A DNA stretch of 64,000 bases from Thalassospira sp. HJ (lineage in GTDB: Bacteria > Pseudomonadota > Alphaproteobacteria > Rhodospirillales > Thalassospiraceae), in contig NZ_JYII01000020.1 of NCBI RefSeq assembly GCF_000948415.1, forward strand, positions 248,001-312,000, read 5' to 3'. The notes under the pieces were generated by a model. It was not told the DNA's origin and ran no database searches. It was given only the letters and a program-made list of their open reading frames with translations. Shown in pieces: positions 24,305 to 33,267 of the stretch. The translations under genes and the position numbers were made by a program. Position 1 is the first letter of the stretch; each line of letters begins with the position of its first letter.

Positions 24305-25603
24305 ATGTCCTACTTCAAGAAGGGCTGCCTCTGGGGAGCAGCTTCGGGTACCGCACTTCTATGCGCGCTTGCAAGCGTTGGCACAGCCCACGCATCGGGC
24401 TTTCAGGTCCGCGAAACCAGCGGCACCCTGCAGGGTTCAAGCTTTGCCGGCATGACCACCCTGTCCACCGATGCATCTACCATGTCCTACAACCCGGGTA
24501 CCGTTGGTCAATACAAGGAAACCAGCTATAGCGCGGGTTTGACAGTTATCCGACCAGTTGCAAAAGCAACAAGTATCGTCGCCACTGACGGCAACCTGAC
24601 GACAATTGCACAAACTGGTGGAAGCTATAAGGACATGGCACAGGATGCCGTTGTTCCTAATGCGCATGCTGTCTGGAAGCTAAATGAAAACCTTAATCTT
24701 GGTGTTTCGATTACGGCACCTTGGGGCCTTGTAACCGACAATGACTCCGATTTTGCTGGCCGCTTCTTTGGCACAACCTCGAAAATCAAAACAGTTAATA
24801 TCAAGCCTGTTGTTGCGTACCGTTTCGACAATGGCCTAAGCATTGGCGCTGGCCCTCAGATTCAGCGGTTTGAAGCATCTCTGAGCAAAGCAGTTCCCAG
24901 AATTGGCGCTCCCAAAGCAGAAGGTAACTCCACCATCGAAGGCGATGATATCAGCTATGGCTGGACGGCTGGCCTTAATTGGGAGATGACCGACGATACC
25001 CGCTTTGGTTTGGCATACAATTCCGAGGTTAAACACAAGCTCGAAGGCGATATTAAGTTCGACCAAGCTGCGAAGAATCTGTCTTATATTGACCGAAAAA
25101 CGACAGCAAAGATCACCACGCCGGAAGCAATTGCTTTTGGCGCCTCACACGACTTGACCGACAAACTTACCGTGATGGGTGATCTTCAGTGGACAAACTG
25201 GAATTCGGTCAAAGACCTTGTGTTCAATTACGACGGTAATATTCACAGTTCGCTTTCTTCCAGCACAACCGAGAACTACCACTGGGGCTCTTCATGGTTT
25301 GGAGCACTTGGTGCACGATACCAGTATGATGAAAACTGGGCCTTCACAGGTGGCTTGGCATACGACGAAACCCCGATCAAAACCCGCAACCGTAATGTGC
25401 GCTTGCCGGATTCAAACCGCTACTGGGTATCGCTCGGTGCAACATATAAGGCCGCAGGCTGGGCTGATGTGACACTCGGATACACGCACATTTTTGCACA
25501 TGATGCCCGGGTTGATCACGGGACCACCAACCTCGGCAACTTTGCCGCCGACTATGAAGCCAAGGTCGACATCATCGCGCTGCAGGCGAAATTCAAGTTC
25601 TGA
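24305..25603 (+). CDS. fadL: Outer-membrane long-chain fatty acid/hydrophobe channel (FadL family)
   Basis: This is a 432-aa beta-barrel protein. ATG 24305 is chosen because AAGGGAG lies just upstream and the resulting N-terminus is a signal peptide ending in AHASG. The mature N-terminus, SGFQVRETSGTLQGSSFAGM followed by STMSYNPGTV, is the FadL hatch signature. A terminal Phe (ALQAKFKF) fits barrel insertion. FadL proteins move fatty acids or other hydrophobic compounds laterally through the outer membrane. Several stretches are visibly AT-richer than the neighbours. Its place between SCP2/DUF6134 and fadD supports fatty-acid uptake. Confidence 0.92.
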   Translation: MSYFKKGCLWGAASGTALLCALASVGTAHASGFQVRETSGTLQGSSFAGMTTLSTDASTMSYNPGTVGQYKETSYSAGLTVIRPVAKATSIVATDGNLTTIAQTGGSYKDMAQDAVVPNAHAVWKLNENLNLGVSITAPWGLVTDNDSDFAGRFFGTTSKIKTVNIKPVVAYRFDNGLSIGAGPQIQRFEASLSKAVPRIGAPKAEGNSTIEGDDISYGWTAGLNWEMTDDTRFGLAYNSEVKHKLEGDIKFDQAAKNLSYIDRKTTAKITTPEAIAFGASHDLTDKLTVMGDLQWTNWNSVKDLVFNYDGNIHSSLSSSTTENYHWGSSWFGALGARYQYDENWAFTGGLAYDETPIKTRNRNVRLPDSNRYWVSLGATYKAAGWADVTLGYTHIFAHDARVDHGTTNLGNFAADYEAKVDIIALQAKFKF

Positions 25604-25624
25604 TCTGCTATGCTGTCCGGTGCG

Positions 25625-25660
25625 GGGTGCTGAGCGCTTCGCATCGGGCTCCCTTTTTTT
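25625..25660 (+). terminator. Possible terminator between fadL and fadD
   Basis: GGGTGC and GCTCCC can form an imperfect stem with one mismatch across the CGCTTCGCATCG region, followed directly by TTTTTTT. This would separate the fadL transcript from fadD. Confidence 0.5.
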
Positions 25661-25669
25661 GCCCGCAAA

Positions 25670-25685
25670 GTGACGTTAACGTAAT
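25670..25685 (+). promoter_or_regulatory. MerR-type operator before fadD (site B)
   Basis: GTGACGTTAACGTAAT matches the sites at 23174 and 27435 in 15 of 16 positions. It ends immediately before the fadD ribosome binding site, so bound protein would cover the start region. Confidence 0.75.
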
Positions 25686-25698
25686 GGAGTTAACGCAA

Positions 25699-27390
25699 GT
25701 GAACAAAGTAAACGTTCAAGAATCCCCGATCCTGCGCGATGGCGTTGATATCAGTTCGCCCGTCAAAACGCGTCCTGTGCATGAAATCTTCGACAATGCG
25801 GCTGCCCGGTTCCCGTTGCGTCCGTGCCTGGATTTCCTTGGTCGGATTTATGATTACAAGACCATATCCGAGCAGATTGATCGCGCTGCCGAAGGCTTCA
25901 AACAACTTGGCGTGCGCAAGGGTGACAAGGTCGGGCTGTGCCTGCCCAATACGCCCTATTATGTCGTATGCTATTACGCGATCCTGAAATGCGGCGGCGT
26001 GGTTGTGAATTTCAACCCGCTCTATGCCAAGCGCGAGATCGCCTATCAGATCGAAGATTCCGGTTGTCGCCTGATGGTGACGCTGAACCTCAAACAAATC
26101 TATCCCAAGGTCGCGGCCTGTCTGGATGAGACTTGCCTGAAGCGGATTGTTGTGTGCGAAATGAGCAACATTCTGCCGCCGGTCAAAAGTGTTCTGTTTT
26201 CGCTGTTCAAGCGCAGTGAGCTGGCCGATGTCCCGACCGATCTGCGCCACATCCCCTATTCACGGGTCATCGGATGCAAACCGATTGATCGTGTGATCAA
26301 TATCGACGTCCATGATCTGGCAGTTTTGCAATATACCGGCGGCACGACCGGAAGGCCCAAGGGCGCGATGCTGACCCATGCCAATCTGAGTGCCAATGTT
26401 GATCAGCTGACCCGCTGGATGCCTGACGCCAAACCGGGACAGGAAGTAACACTTTGTGTTTTGCCGTTCTTCCATGTCTTTGCCATGACGGTGGCACTCA
26501 ACACATCTGTCAATCTCGGTGCGGAAATGGTGTTGCAGCCACGCTTTGAACTGAATTCCCTGATCAAGGCGCTGGACAAGAAAAAGGCCACCATCTTCCC
26601 TGGTGTCCCGACGATCTATACGGCGATCAACAATTCGCCGGAAACACTCAAATACGATCTGTCGCACATCCGCTGTTGTATTTCGGGGGGCGCGCCGCTG
26701 CCGGTAGAGGTCAAACACCGGTTTGAGGAAATCACCGGCTCCAAGGTCGTGGAAGGATACGGCCTGTCGGAAGCAAGCCCGGTTTGCACCTGCAACCCGC
26801 TGAAGGGTGAGAACAAGGAAGGCTCGATCGGCCGCCCCTTGCCCGGCACCGAGATCGAAGTCAGGTCTCTGGATCGTCCGGAAAAACCAATGCCACTTGG
26901 CGAAAAGGGCGAGGTCTGCATTCGCGGCCCGCAAGTCATGCCGGGCTATTGGCAGAACGACACCGCCACCAATGAGACCTTTGTTGATGGATGGTTGCGC
27001 ACCGGCGATGTCGGCTATCAGGATGAGGACGGCTATACATTTCTTGTCGACCGCCTCAAGGACGTGATCCTGTGCAGCGGCTACAACGTCTATCCGCGCG
27101 CGATCGAGGAAGCGCTTTATCTGCATGACCAGATCGCCGAAGTCACCTGCATCGGGGTGCCCGACCAGTATCGCGGGCAGGCGCCCAAGGCATTTGTCCG
27201 CCTGAAAGACGGCGTGACCGATGTGACGGCAGAAGACCTGCGGGCATTTCTTGATGACAAGATATCAAGAATCGAGATGCCGCGCGAAATCGAAATTCGC
27301 GAAGAACTTCCCAAGACCATGGTCGGCAAACTGTCGAAGAAGGAACTGGTCGAGGAAGAACGCCAAAAGAGAGAGGGAAATACGGCTTAG
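25699..27390 (+). CDS. fadD: Long-chain fatty acid-CoA ligase
   Basis: This 563-aa ANL-superfamily enzyme activates fatty acids to acyl-CoA. The AMP-binding P-loop is YTGGTTGRPKGAMLTHANL near residue 212. The VEGYGLSEASP motif lies near residue 350, TGDVGYQDEDGYTFLVDRLKD near residue 433, and the catalytic-lysine motif PKTMVGKLSKKE near the C-terminus. The GTG at 25699 is preferred because GGAG lies nine bases upstream. An in-frame ATG at 25684 abuts the operator without a ribosome binding site, and a longer frame to 25627 would bury the operator inside the gene. It lies upstream of the merR regulator. Confidence 0.93.
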   Translation: MNKVNVQESPILRDGVDISSPVKTRPVHEIFDNAAARFPLRPCLDFLGRIYDYKTISEQIDRAAEGFKQLGVRKGDKVGLCLPNTPYYVVCYYAILKCGGVVVNFNPLYAKREIAYQIEDSGCRLMVTLNLKQIYPKVAACLDETCLKRIVVCEMSNILPPVKSVLFSLFKRSELADVPTDLRHIPYSRVIGCKPIDRVINIDVHDLAVLQYTGGTTGRPKGAMLTHANLSANVDQLTRWMPDAKPGQEVTLCVLPFFHVFAMTVALNTSVNLGAEMVLQPRFELNSLIKALDKKKATIFPGVPTIYTAINNSPETLKYDLSHIRCCISGGAPLPVEVKHRFEEITGSKVVEGYGLSEASPVCTCNPLKGENKEGSIGRPLPGTEIEVRSLDRPEKPMPLGEKGEVCIRGPQVMPGYWQNDTATNETFVDGWLRTGDVGYQDEDGYTFLVDRLKDVILCSGYNVYPRAIEEALYLHDQIAEVTCIGVPDQYRGQAPKAFVRLKDGVTDVTAEDLRAFLDDKISRIEMPREIEIREELPKTMVGKLSKKELVEEERQKREGNTA

Positions 27391-27397
27391 TTACAAT

Positions 27398-27410
27398 GCG
27401 TTAGCGTCAC
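27398..27410 (-). promoter_or_regulatory. Degenerate MerR-type site (site D)
   Basis: GCGTTAGCGTCAC differs from the strong ACGTTAACGTCAC form by A-to-G changes at two symmetric positions. It lies 25 bases upstream of the strong site before merR and may be a secondary site. Confidence 0.4.
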
Positions 27411-27434
27411 GCTACACACACTGAAAAAATCTAA

Positions 27435-27450
27435 GTGACGTTAACGTAAA
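27435..27450 (+). promoter_or_regulatory. MerR-type operator before the merR gene (site C)
   Basis: GTGACGTTAACGTAAA has the perfect core palindrome ACGTTAACGT (27438-27447), and a half-site TTGACGTAAAGTGA follows at 27455. It lies 45 bases upstream of the merR start, which suggests autoregulation and control of the downstream beta-oxidation genes. Confidence 0.78.
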
Positions 27451-27494
27451 CTAATTGACGTAAAGTGAAAAATATATACCATAAGGGGCGAATA

Positions 27495-27899
27495 ATGACC
27501 AAAGTTGACGAACGGTTTTATACCGTTCCCGAACTGGCCGACGATCTTGGCATCACACCGCGTACCATCCGGTTTTACGAGCAAAAGGGGCTCTTGAACC
27601 CGCAGCGTGCCGGCACAACCCGGGTCTACACCCGACAGGATCGCGCCAAGCTGCTCCTCATTTTGCGGGGCAAGCGACTGGGCTTCAGCCTAAAAGAGAT
27701 CGCGGATTATCTCGATCTTTATGGCGCAGACCCAACTCAGGCAGAGCAGATCAAGATGCTTCTGGGACGTGTACGGGAACGGATTTCTGACCTGGAAGAA
27801 CAGCGTCAGGCACTGGACGTCACACTGGATGAACTGCGCGAAATCGAACAGCAATCGGTTGATGCGCTTGAAGAAAAAGGAATCGATCCGGCAACGTAA
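27495..27899 (+). CDS. MerR family regulator of lipid catabolism
   Basis: This 134-aa regulator has a typical MerR N-terminal helix-turn-helix/wing (YTVPELADDLGITPRTIRFYEQKGLL, then RVYTRQDRAKLLLILRGKRLGFSLKEI), a dimerisation coiled coil (about residues 85-120), and no cysteine cluster, so it is not metal-sensing. It resembles the LiuR-like branch that controls fatty-acid or branched-chain amino acid degradation in proteobacteria. ATG 27495 has AAGGGG seven bases upstream; the GTG at 27465 does not. It directly precedes the thiolase gene and follows two copies of the palindrome seen also before fadD and SCP2. Confidence 0.88.
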   Translation: MTKVDERFYTVPELADDLGITPRTIRFYEQKGLLNPQRAGTTRVYTRQDRAKLLLILRGKRLGFSLKEIADYLDLYGADPTQAEQIKMLLGRVRERISDLEEQRQALDVTLDELREIEQQSVDALEEKGIDPAT

Positions 27900-27944
27900 C
27901 AACAACGCCGGATCAGAGGAAAGCTCAGGAAGGAAGACAAAGCC

Positions 27945-29081
27945 ATGACCAACGCCGTAATTGCCGGATATGTCCGGTCACCCTTTACCCCGGCCCGTAA
28001 AGGGGCCCTTGCCAAGGTCCGTCCTGACGACCTTGCGGCACAGGTCGTCAAAGGTCTGGTCGAAAAGACCGGCATTGATCCCAACGCGATCGAGGATCTG
28101 ATCCTTGGCTGCGCCTTCCCCGAGGGTGAACAGGGCTTCAACGTCGCCCGCCTCATTACGTTCCTTGCCGATCTACCGCGCTCTGTCGCGGGTGTGACGG
28201 TTAACCGGTTCTGCGGCTCTTCGATGCAGTCGATCCATCAGGCGGCTGGCGCGATTGCGATTGGCGCTGGTGATGTCTTTATCTGTGCCGGTGTTGAAAG
28301 CATGACCCGCGTTCCGATGATGGGCTTTAACCCGCTGCCCAATCCGGAGCTATATAAAGCCATGCCCGAAGCCTACATGGGCATGGGCGACACCGCCGAA
28401 AATGTTGCGGCCAAATACAGCCTGACCCGTGCCGATCAGGAAGCCTTTGCGGTTGAAAGCCACAAACGTGCCGCAGCGGCACAGGCCGCTGGCAAGTTTG
28501 TTGATGAAATCATCCCGATCCAGACCAAAGACGGCGTTGTTTCCGAAGATGGCTGCATCCGTGGCGAAACCACAGCCGAAGGTCTGGCGGACCTCAAGCC
28601 TGCCTTCAAGGCAGATGGTGTTGTCACTGCCGGCACCTCGTCACCGCTGACCGATGGGGCGTCAGCGGTTCTGGTTTGTTCCGAAGAATATGCGGCCAAA
28701 AACGGCCTGACCCCGATTGCGCGAGTCAAATCGGTTGCGGTCGATGGCTGCCTGCCGGAAATCATGGGCATCGGCCCGATCGGGGCATCGAAAAAGGCGC
28801 TTGCGCGGGCTGGTTTGACCTCGGCCGATATTGATGTGACCGAGCTTAACGAAGCCTTCTCGTCCCAGGCGATGGCAAGCATTTCCGATCTGGGTCTGGA
28901 TGCGGCCAAAGTGAATATCGATGGCGGCGCGCTTGCAATTGGTCACCCACTGGGTGCGACCGGTGCGCGCATCGTTGGCAAGGCTGCTGCAATCCTGAAA
29001 CGTGATGGCGGCAAATATGCGCTGGCATCCCAGTGCATTGGCGGGGGTCAGGGGATCGCGACCATTCTGGAGGCGATGTAA
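27945..29081 (+). CDS. fadA: Acetyl-CoA acyltransferase (beta-ketothiolase)
   Basis: This is a 378-aa thiolase that performs the last step of beta-oxidation. The nucleophilic cysteine is C90 in NRFCGSSMQ. The His motif GGALAIGHPLGATGAR lies near residue 327 and the second catalytic Cys in ASQCIGGGQG near residue 360. The stop codon overlaps the start of the bifunctional enzyme gene (TAATG), so the two are coupled. The ribosome binding site GGAAGGAAG is well placed. Confidence 0.94.
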   Translation: MTNAVIAGYVRSPFTPARKGALAKVRPDDLAAQVVKGLVEKTGIDPNAIEDLILGCAFPEGEQGFNVARLITFLADLPRSVAGVTVNRFCGSSMQSIHQAAGAIAIGAGDVFICAGVESMTRVPMMGFNPLPNPELYKAMPEAYMGMGDTAENVAAKYSLTRADQEAFAVESHKRAAAAQAAGKFVDEIIPIQTKDGVVSEDGCIRGETTAEGLADLKPAFKADGVVTAGTSSPLTDGASAVLVCSEEYAAKNGLTPIARVKSVAVDGCLPEIMGIGPIGASKKALARAGLTSADIDVTELNEAFSSQAMASISDLGLDAAKVNIDGGALAIGHPLGATGARIVGKAAAILKRDGGKYALASQCIGGGQGIATILEAM

Positions 29082-31405
29082 TGACCACCATCAAACAGGT
29101 CGCCGTTATTGGCGCCGGTGTTATGGGGGCGGGGATCGCTGCCCATATCGCCAACTCCGGGACGCCCGTTCTGCTGCTTGATATCGTGCCCGAAGGTGCG
29201 AAAAACCGTAATGCGTTTGCCGAGGGTGCGGTTGCCAAGATGCTCAAAACCGACCCGGCACCGTTCATGTCCAAACGGGTCGCCAAGCTGATCACCTGCG
29301 GCAATATCGAGGATGACCTTGATAAGATCGCCAAATGTGACTGGGTGATCGAGGCCGTCATTGAACGCCTTGACATCAAGCAGGATCTCTATCGCAAGAT
29401 TGACGCGGTCCGGGCCAAGGGATCGGTGGTGTCATCAAACACATCGACCATTCCGCTCGCCACCCTGATTGACGGGATGGATGAAAGCTTCGCACAGGAC
29501 TTCATCATCACCCACTTCTTCAACCCGCCGCGCTATATGCGCCTGCTGGAGCTGGTTGGGTCGGGTGTCACGCGTGATGGCGTGATTGATGCAGTTGCCG
29601 ATTTTGCCGATCGCAAACTGGGCAAAACCTGTGTCACCTGCCATGACGAGCCGGGCTTTATCGCCAACCGTCTGGGTGTCTACTGGATTCAGGCCGCCAT
29701 GGTCGAGGCCATGGACCGCAAACTGACGGTCGAAGAAGCCGACAGTGTCATTGGCCGCCCGTTTGGCATTCCCAAAACCGGGGTATTTGGCCTGATGGAT
29801 CTGGTTGGTCTGGATCTGATGCCCCACGTGCAATCAAGCATGGCGGATCTTCTGGACAAATCCGATCCGTTCCACGCGATTTACCGCGAAAGCGATCTGG
29901 TCAGCAAACTGATTGCCGATGGCTATACAGGCCGCAAGGGCAAGGGTGGCTTTTACCGCCTGAACCGCGAAGGTGGTCAGAAGGTCAAAGAGTCGGTTGA
30001 TCTGCAAACCGGTGAATTTGCCAAATCCGAAAAAGCCCGTTTGGGAAGTGTCCGGGCTGCTGGCAAAGACCCGCGCAAGATGATGGAAGCATCTGACAAG
30101 GGTGGCGAGTATGGTCGCGCTGTCATGGGCAAAACCCTCGCCTATGCCGCCTTCATTGCCGAGGCCGCAGCCAACTCCATCGTCGATGTCGATGATGCGA
30201 TGAAGCTGGGTTATGCTTGGAAAACCGGGCCGTTTGAGCTGATGGATGCCATCGGCGTTGATGCGCTGATTTCGATGCTCGAAGAAGACGGCGTTGAAAT
30301 CCCGGCCTTGCTGAAAAAGGCCGCGGGCAAGTCGTTCTACAAGATCGAGGATGGTGACCTTTACTATCTCGGCTTTGATGGTGAATACGCCAAAGTCACC
30401 CGCCCGGATGGCGTCATCCTGCTCGAAGACATCAAACGCAAATCCGAACGCGTCGCCGGCAACCGTGCCGCTTCACTTTGGGATATCGGCGATGGTGTCG
30501 CCTGTCTTGAATTCCATACCAAGATGAACGCGCTTGATGCTGACGTGCTTGGCGCGATCAAGACATCGATACGAACTGTCAAAAAGCAGTTCAAGGCGAT
30601 GGTGATTTATAACGAAGGCAGCAACTTCTCCGCAGGCGCAAACCTTGGTCTGGCGTTGTTTGCCGCCAATATCGCCGCCTGGCCAGAGATCGAAAACCTC
30701 GTCGAAACCGGTCAGGAAACCTACAAGGCGCTGAAATATTCTCCCTTCCCGGTCGTCGGGGCGCCAAGTGGCCTTGCCCTTGGTGGCGGTTGTGAAGTTC
30801 TGCTGCATTGTGATGCTGTTCAGGCACACGGCGAAACCTATATCGGGCTGGTTGAACCCGGTGTAGGCCTGATCCCGGCCTGGGGCGGGTGTAAGGAAAT
30901 GATCCGTCGCTGGGCGGAAAATCCGAAGTTTGTTAAAGGCCCGATGGCCCCGAGCGCCAAGGCATTCGAGATCATATCCGTCGCGACCGTTGCCAAATCG
31001 GCGATAGAGGCCAAGGAAAACCTGTTCTTCCGCGAGGGTGACGGCATCACCATGAACCGCAACCGTTTGCTGGCTGATGCCAAGGAACGCGCGCTTTCCA
31101 TGGTTGCTGGTTACAAAGCACCCGAAGAATTCACCTATCGTCTGCCGGGCGAAGCCGCCCGGGTTGCCTTTGAAATGGCGGTTGATGGCTTCCACCGTTT
31201 GGGCAAAGCCACCGATTATGACCGCGTGGTCGCCGGTGAATTGGCAAAGGTTCTGGCCGGTGGTGACACCGACGTGACCGAGGAACTTTCCGAAGACGAT
31301 ATTCTTGAACTGGAACGCGAAGGCTTCATGCGTCTGGTCCGCAACGAAGGCACCATGGCCCGGGTCGAGCATATGCTGCTGACCGGCAAGCCGTTGCGCA
31401 ACTGA
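29081..31405 (+). CDS. fadN: 3-hydroxyacyl-CoA dehydrogenase/enoyl-CoA hydratase, FadN-type
   Basis: This is a 774-aa bifunctional beta-oxidation enzyme. The domain order is dehydrogenase first: a Rossmann motif VAVIGAGVMGAGIAAH at residues 6-21, the HFFNPPRYMRLLE segment, two C-terminal dehydrogenase domains (to about residue 430), then a crotonase domain (about residues 480-700). This is the reverse of E. coli FadB and matches Bacillus FadN. The crotonase part keeps both expected glutamates (GGGCEVLL and GLVEPGVG). The ATG overlaps the thiolase stop and has GGAGG nearby; an in-frame upstream ATG lies inside the thiolase gene. Confidence 0.94.
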   Translation: MTTIKQVAVIGAGVMGAGIAAHIANSGTPVLLLDIVPEGAKNRNAFAEGAVAKMLKTDPAPFMSKRVAKLITCGNIEDDLDKIAKCDWVIEAVIERLDIKQDLYRKIDAVRAKGSVVSSNTSTIPLATLIDGMDESFAQDFIITHFFNPPRYMRLLELVGSGVTRDGVIDAVADFADRKLGKTCVTCHDEPGFIANRLGVYWIQAAMVEAMDRKLTVEEADSVIGRPFGIPKTGVFGLMDLVGLDLMPHVQSSMADLLDKSDPFHAIYRESDLVSKLIADGYTGRKGKGGFYRLNREGGQKVKESVDLQTGEFAKSEKARLGSVRAAGKDPRKMMEASDKGGEYGRAVMGKTLAYAAFIAEAAANSIVDVDDAMKLGYAWKTGPFELMDAIGVDALISMLEEDGVEIPALLKKAAGKSFYKIEDGDLYYLGFDGEYAKVTRPDGVILLEDIKRKSERVAGNRAASLWDIGDGVACLEFHTKMNALDADVLGAIKTSIRTVKKQFKAMVIYNEGSNFSAGANLGLALFAANIAAWPEIENLVETGQETYKALKYSPFPVVGAPSGLALGGGCEVLLHCDAVQAHGETYIGLVEPGVGLIPAWGGCKEMIRRWAENPKFVKGPMAPSAKAFEIISVATVAKSAIEAKENLFFREGDGITMNRNRLLADAKERALSMVAGYKAPEEFTYRLPGEAARVAFEMAVDGFHRLGKATDYDRVVAGELAKVLAGGDTDVTEELSEDDILELEREGFMRLVRNEGTMARVEHMLLTGKPLRN

Positions 31406-31427
31406 CCGGTCCGGGAGGAAACATAAA

Positions 31428-33212
31428 ATGGCTGAATATAAAGCACCCCTGCGCGACATGCGCTTCGTCCTGACCGAGCTGTTTGATTACAACGATATCA
31501 ATCAGATGCCCGGTTGCGAGGATTTCACCCCTGACGTGGTCGATGCGGTCCTCGAAGAGGCCGCCAAGATCTGCGAAGAAGTCCTTTACCCGATCAACCG
31601 GTCGGGTGATGAGGAAGGCTGCACCTGGGATGACGGGGTTGTCACAACCCCCAAGGGCTTCAAGGAAGCTTATCAGACCTTTGCCGAAGGCGGCTGGACC
31701 GGCATTGCCTGCGACCCGAAATATGGCGGTCAGGGCGCGCCGAAATCACTCAATGCCCTGGTCGAGGAAATGATTTGTTCGACCAACCTGTCCTTTGGCA
31801 TGTATCCGGGTCTGTCCTTTGGCGCTTATGCCGCCATGCATGCCCATGCATCGGACGAACTGAAAGACAAATACCTGCCCAAGATGGTCGAAGGCACCTG
31901 GTCGGGCACCATGTGCCTGACCGAACCGCATTGCGGTACCGATCTTGGCATCATCAAGACCAAGGCCGAACCGCTGGGCGACGGGTCCTATGCGATTTCC
32001 GGCACCAAGATTTTTATCTCCGCCGGGGAACACGACCTGACGGAAAACATCATCCATCTGGTTCTGGCCAAACTGCCTGACGCGCCAAGTGGCACCAAGG
32101 GCATTTCGCTTTTCCTCGTCCCGAAATTCATGGTTGGCGATGACGGATCACTTGGGCGTCGCAACGCGGTCAAATGCGGCTCCATCGAACACAAGATGGG
32201 CATCAAGGCATCTTCGACCTGTGTGATGAACTTTGACGGTGCGGTCGGCTATCTGGTCGGCGAACCCCATCAGGGGATGCCCGCGATGTTCACCATGATG
32301 AACCAGGAACGTCTGTCGGTTGGTATTCAGGGGCTTGGTTTGGGCGAGGCGGCCTATCAGGGTGCGCGTGCCTATGCCAAGGACCGCCTGCAGGGTCGCG
32401 CCCTTACCGGTGCGAAATCCCCCAATCAACCCGCTGACTCCATCATCGTTCATCCCGATGTGCGGCGGATGCTGCTGACCGCCAAGGCAACCAATGAAGG
32501 TTGCCGGGCGATGGGCATGTGGGTCGCGCGCGCACTTGATACCGCCAAGCACCATGCAGATCCGGTCAAACGCGAAGAAGCCGACGAGTTCGTTCAGCTG
32601 ATGACCCCGATCGTCAAGGCGCTGTTCACCGACTGGGGCTTTGATAACTCCAACCTGGGTGTGCAGGTCTTTGGCGGGCACGGCTATATCCGCGAATGGG
32701 GCATGGAACAATATGTCCGTGATGCCCGTATTGCCCAGATTTACGAGGGCACCAACGGCATTCAGGCACTTGACCTTGTCGGGCGCAAAATGCCGACGAA
32801 AGCCGGTCGTTACCTGCGCCGGTTCTTCCACCCGGTACAGGAATATATCGAAGCCAACGTTTCCAATGGCGAACTTGGTGAGTTTGTTCAGCCACTGGCA
32901 AAAGCCTTCATGCGCCTGCAGCAGGCGACTGGTGAACTGGCCCAGCGCGGGATGAAAAACCCCGATGAAGCAGGGGCTGCCGCGACCGAATTCCTGCGTC
33001 TGTTTGGTTTGGTCGCTGTCGGCTTCATGTGGGCCCGGATGGCGGAAATCGCACTCGCCAAACAGGGTGATGACGAAGACGGCTTCTATAAGGGCAAGCT
33101 GATCACGGCCAAGTTCTATATGGAACGGGTTCTGCCGCAATCAGGTGCCCTGTTCAGCCAGATCATGTCGGGATCTTCGACCATGATGGCGCTTGACGAG
33201 GAGCTGTTCTGA
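31428..33212 (+). CDS. Acyl-CoA dehydrogenase (FadE/DmdC-like)
   Basis: This 594-aa flavoenzyme introduces the first double bond of beta-oxidation. The N-terminal helical domain, middle FAD-binding segment MCLTEPHCGTDLG...ISGTKIFISAGEHD, and C-terminal domain with the catalytic-base motif YEGTNGIQ (E440) are all visible. The extra C-terminal domain of about 130 residues and N-terminal extension are shared by the DmdC/AcdB subgroup, which includes 3-methylmercaptopropionyl-CoA dehydrogenase; in this beta-oxidation operon a fatty acyl-CoA substrate is more likely. GGAGGAAAC precedes the ATG. Confidence 0.92.
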   Translation: MAEYKAPLRDMRFVLTELFDYNDINQMPGCEDFTPDVVDAVLEEAAKICEEVLYPINRSGDEEGCTWDDGVVTTPKGFKEAYQTFAEGGWTGIACDPKYGGQGAPKSLNALVEEMICSTNLSFGMYPGLSFGAYAAMHAHASDELKDKYLPKMVEGTWSGTMCLTEPHCGTDLGIIKTKAEPLGDGSYAISGTKIFISAGEHDLTENIIHLVLAKLPDAPSGTKGISLFLVPKFMVGDDGSLGRRNAVKCGSIEHKMGIKASSTCVMNFDGAVGYLVGEPHQGMPAMFTMMNQERLSVGIQGLGLGEAAYQGARAYAKDRLQGRALTGAKSPNQPADSIIVHPDVRRMLLTAKATNEGCRAMGMWVARALDTAKHHADPVKREEADEFVQLMTPIVKALFTDWGFDNSNLGVQVFGGHGYIREWGMEQYVRDARIAQIYEGTNGIQALDLVGRKMPTKAGRYLRRFFHPVQEYIEANVSNGELGEFVQPLAKAFMRLQQATGELAQRGMKNPDEAGAAATEFLRLFGLVAVGFMWARMAEIALAKQGDDEDGFYKGKLITAKFYMERVLPQSGALFSQIMSGSSTMMALDEELF

Positions 33213-33267
33213 TCATGGCTGTGGGCCGCATGTATCAAGACCGGACATCCGCGAACGGAGTTTTGTC

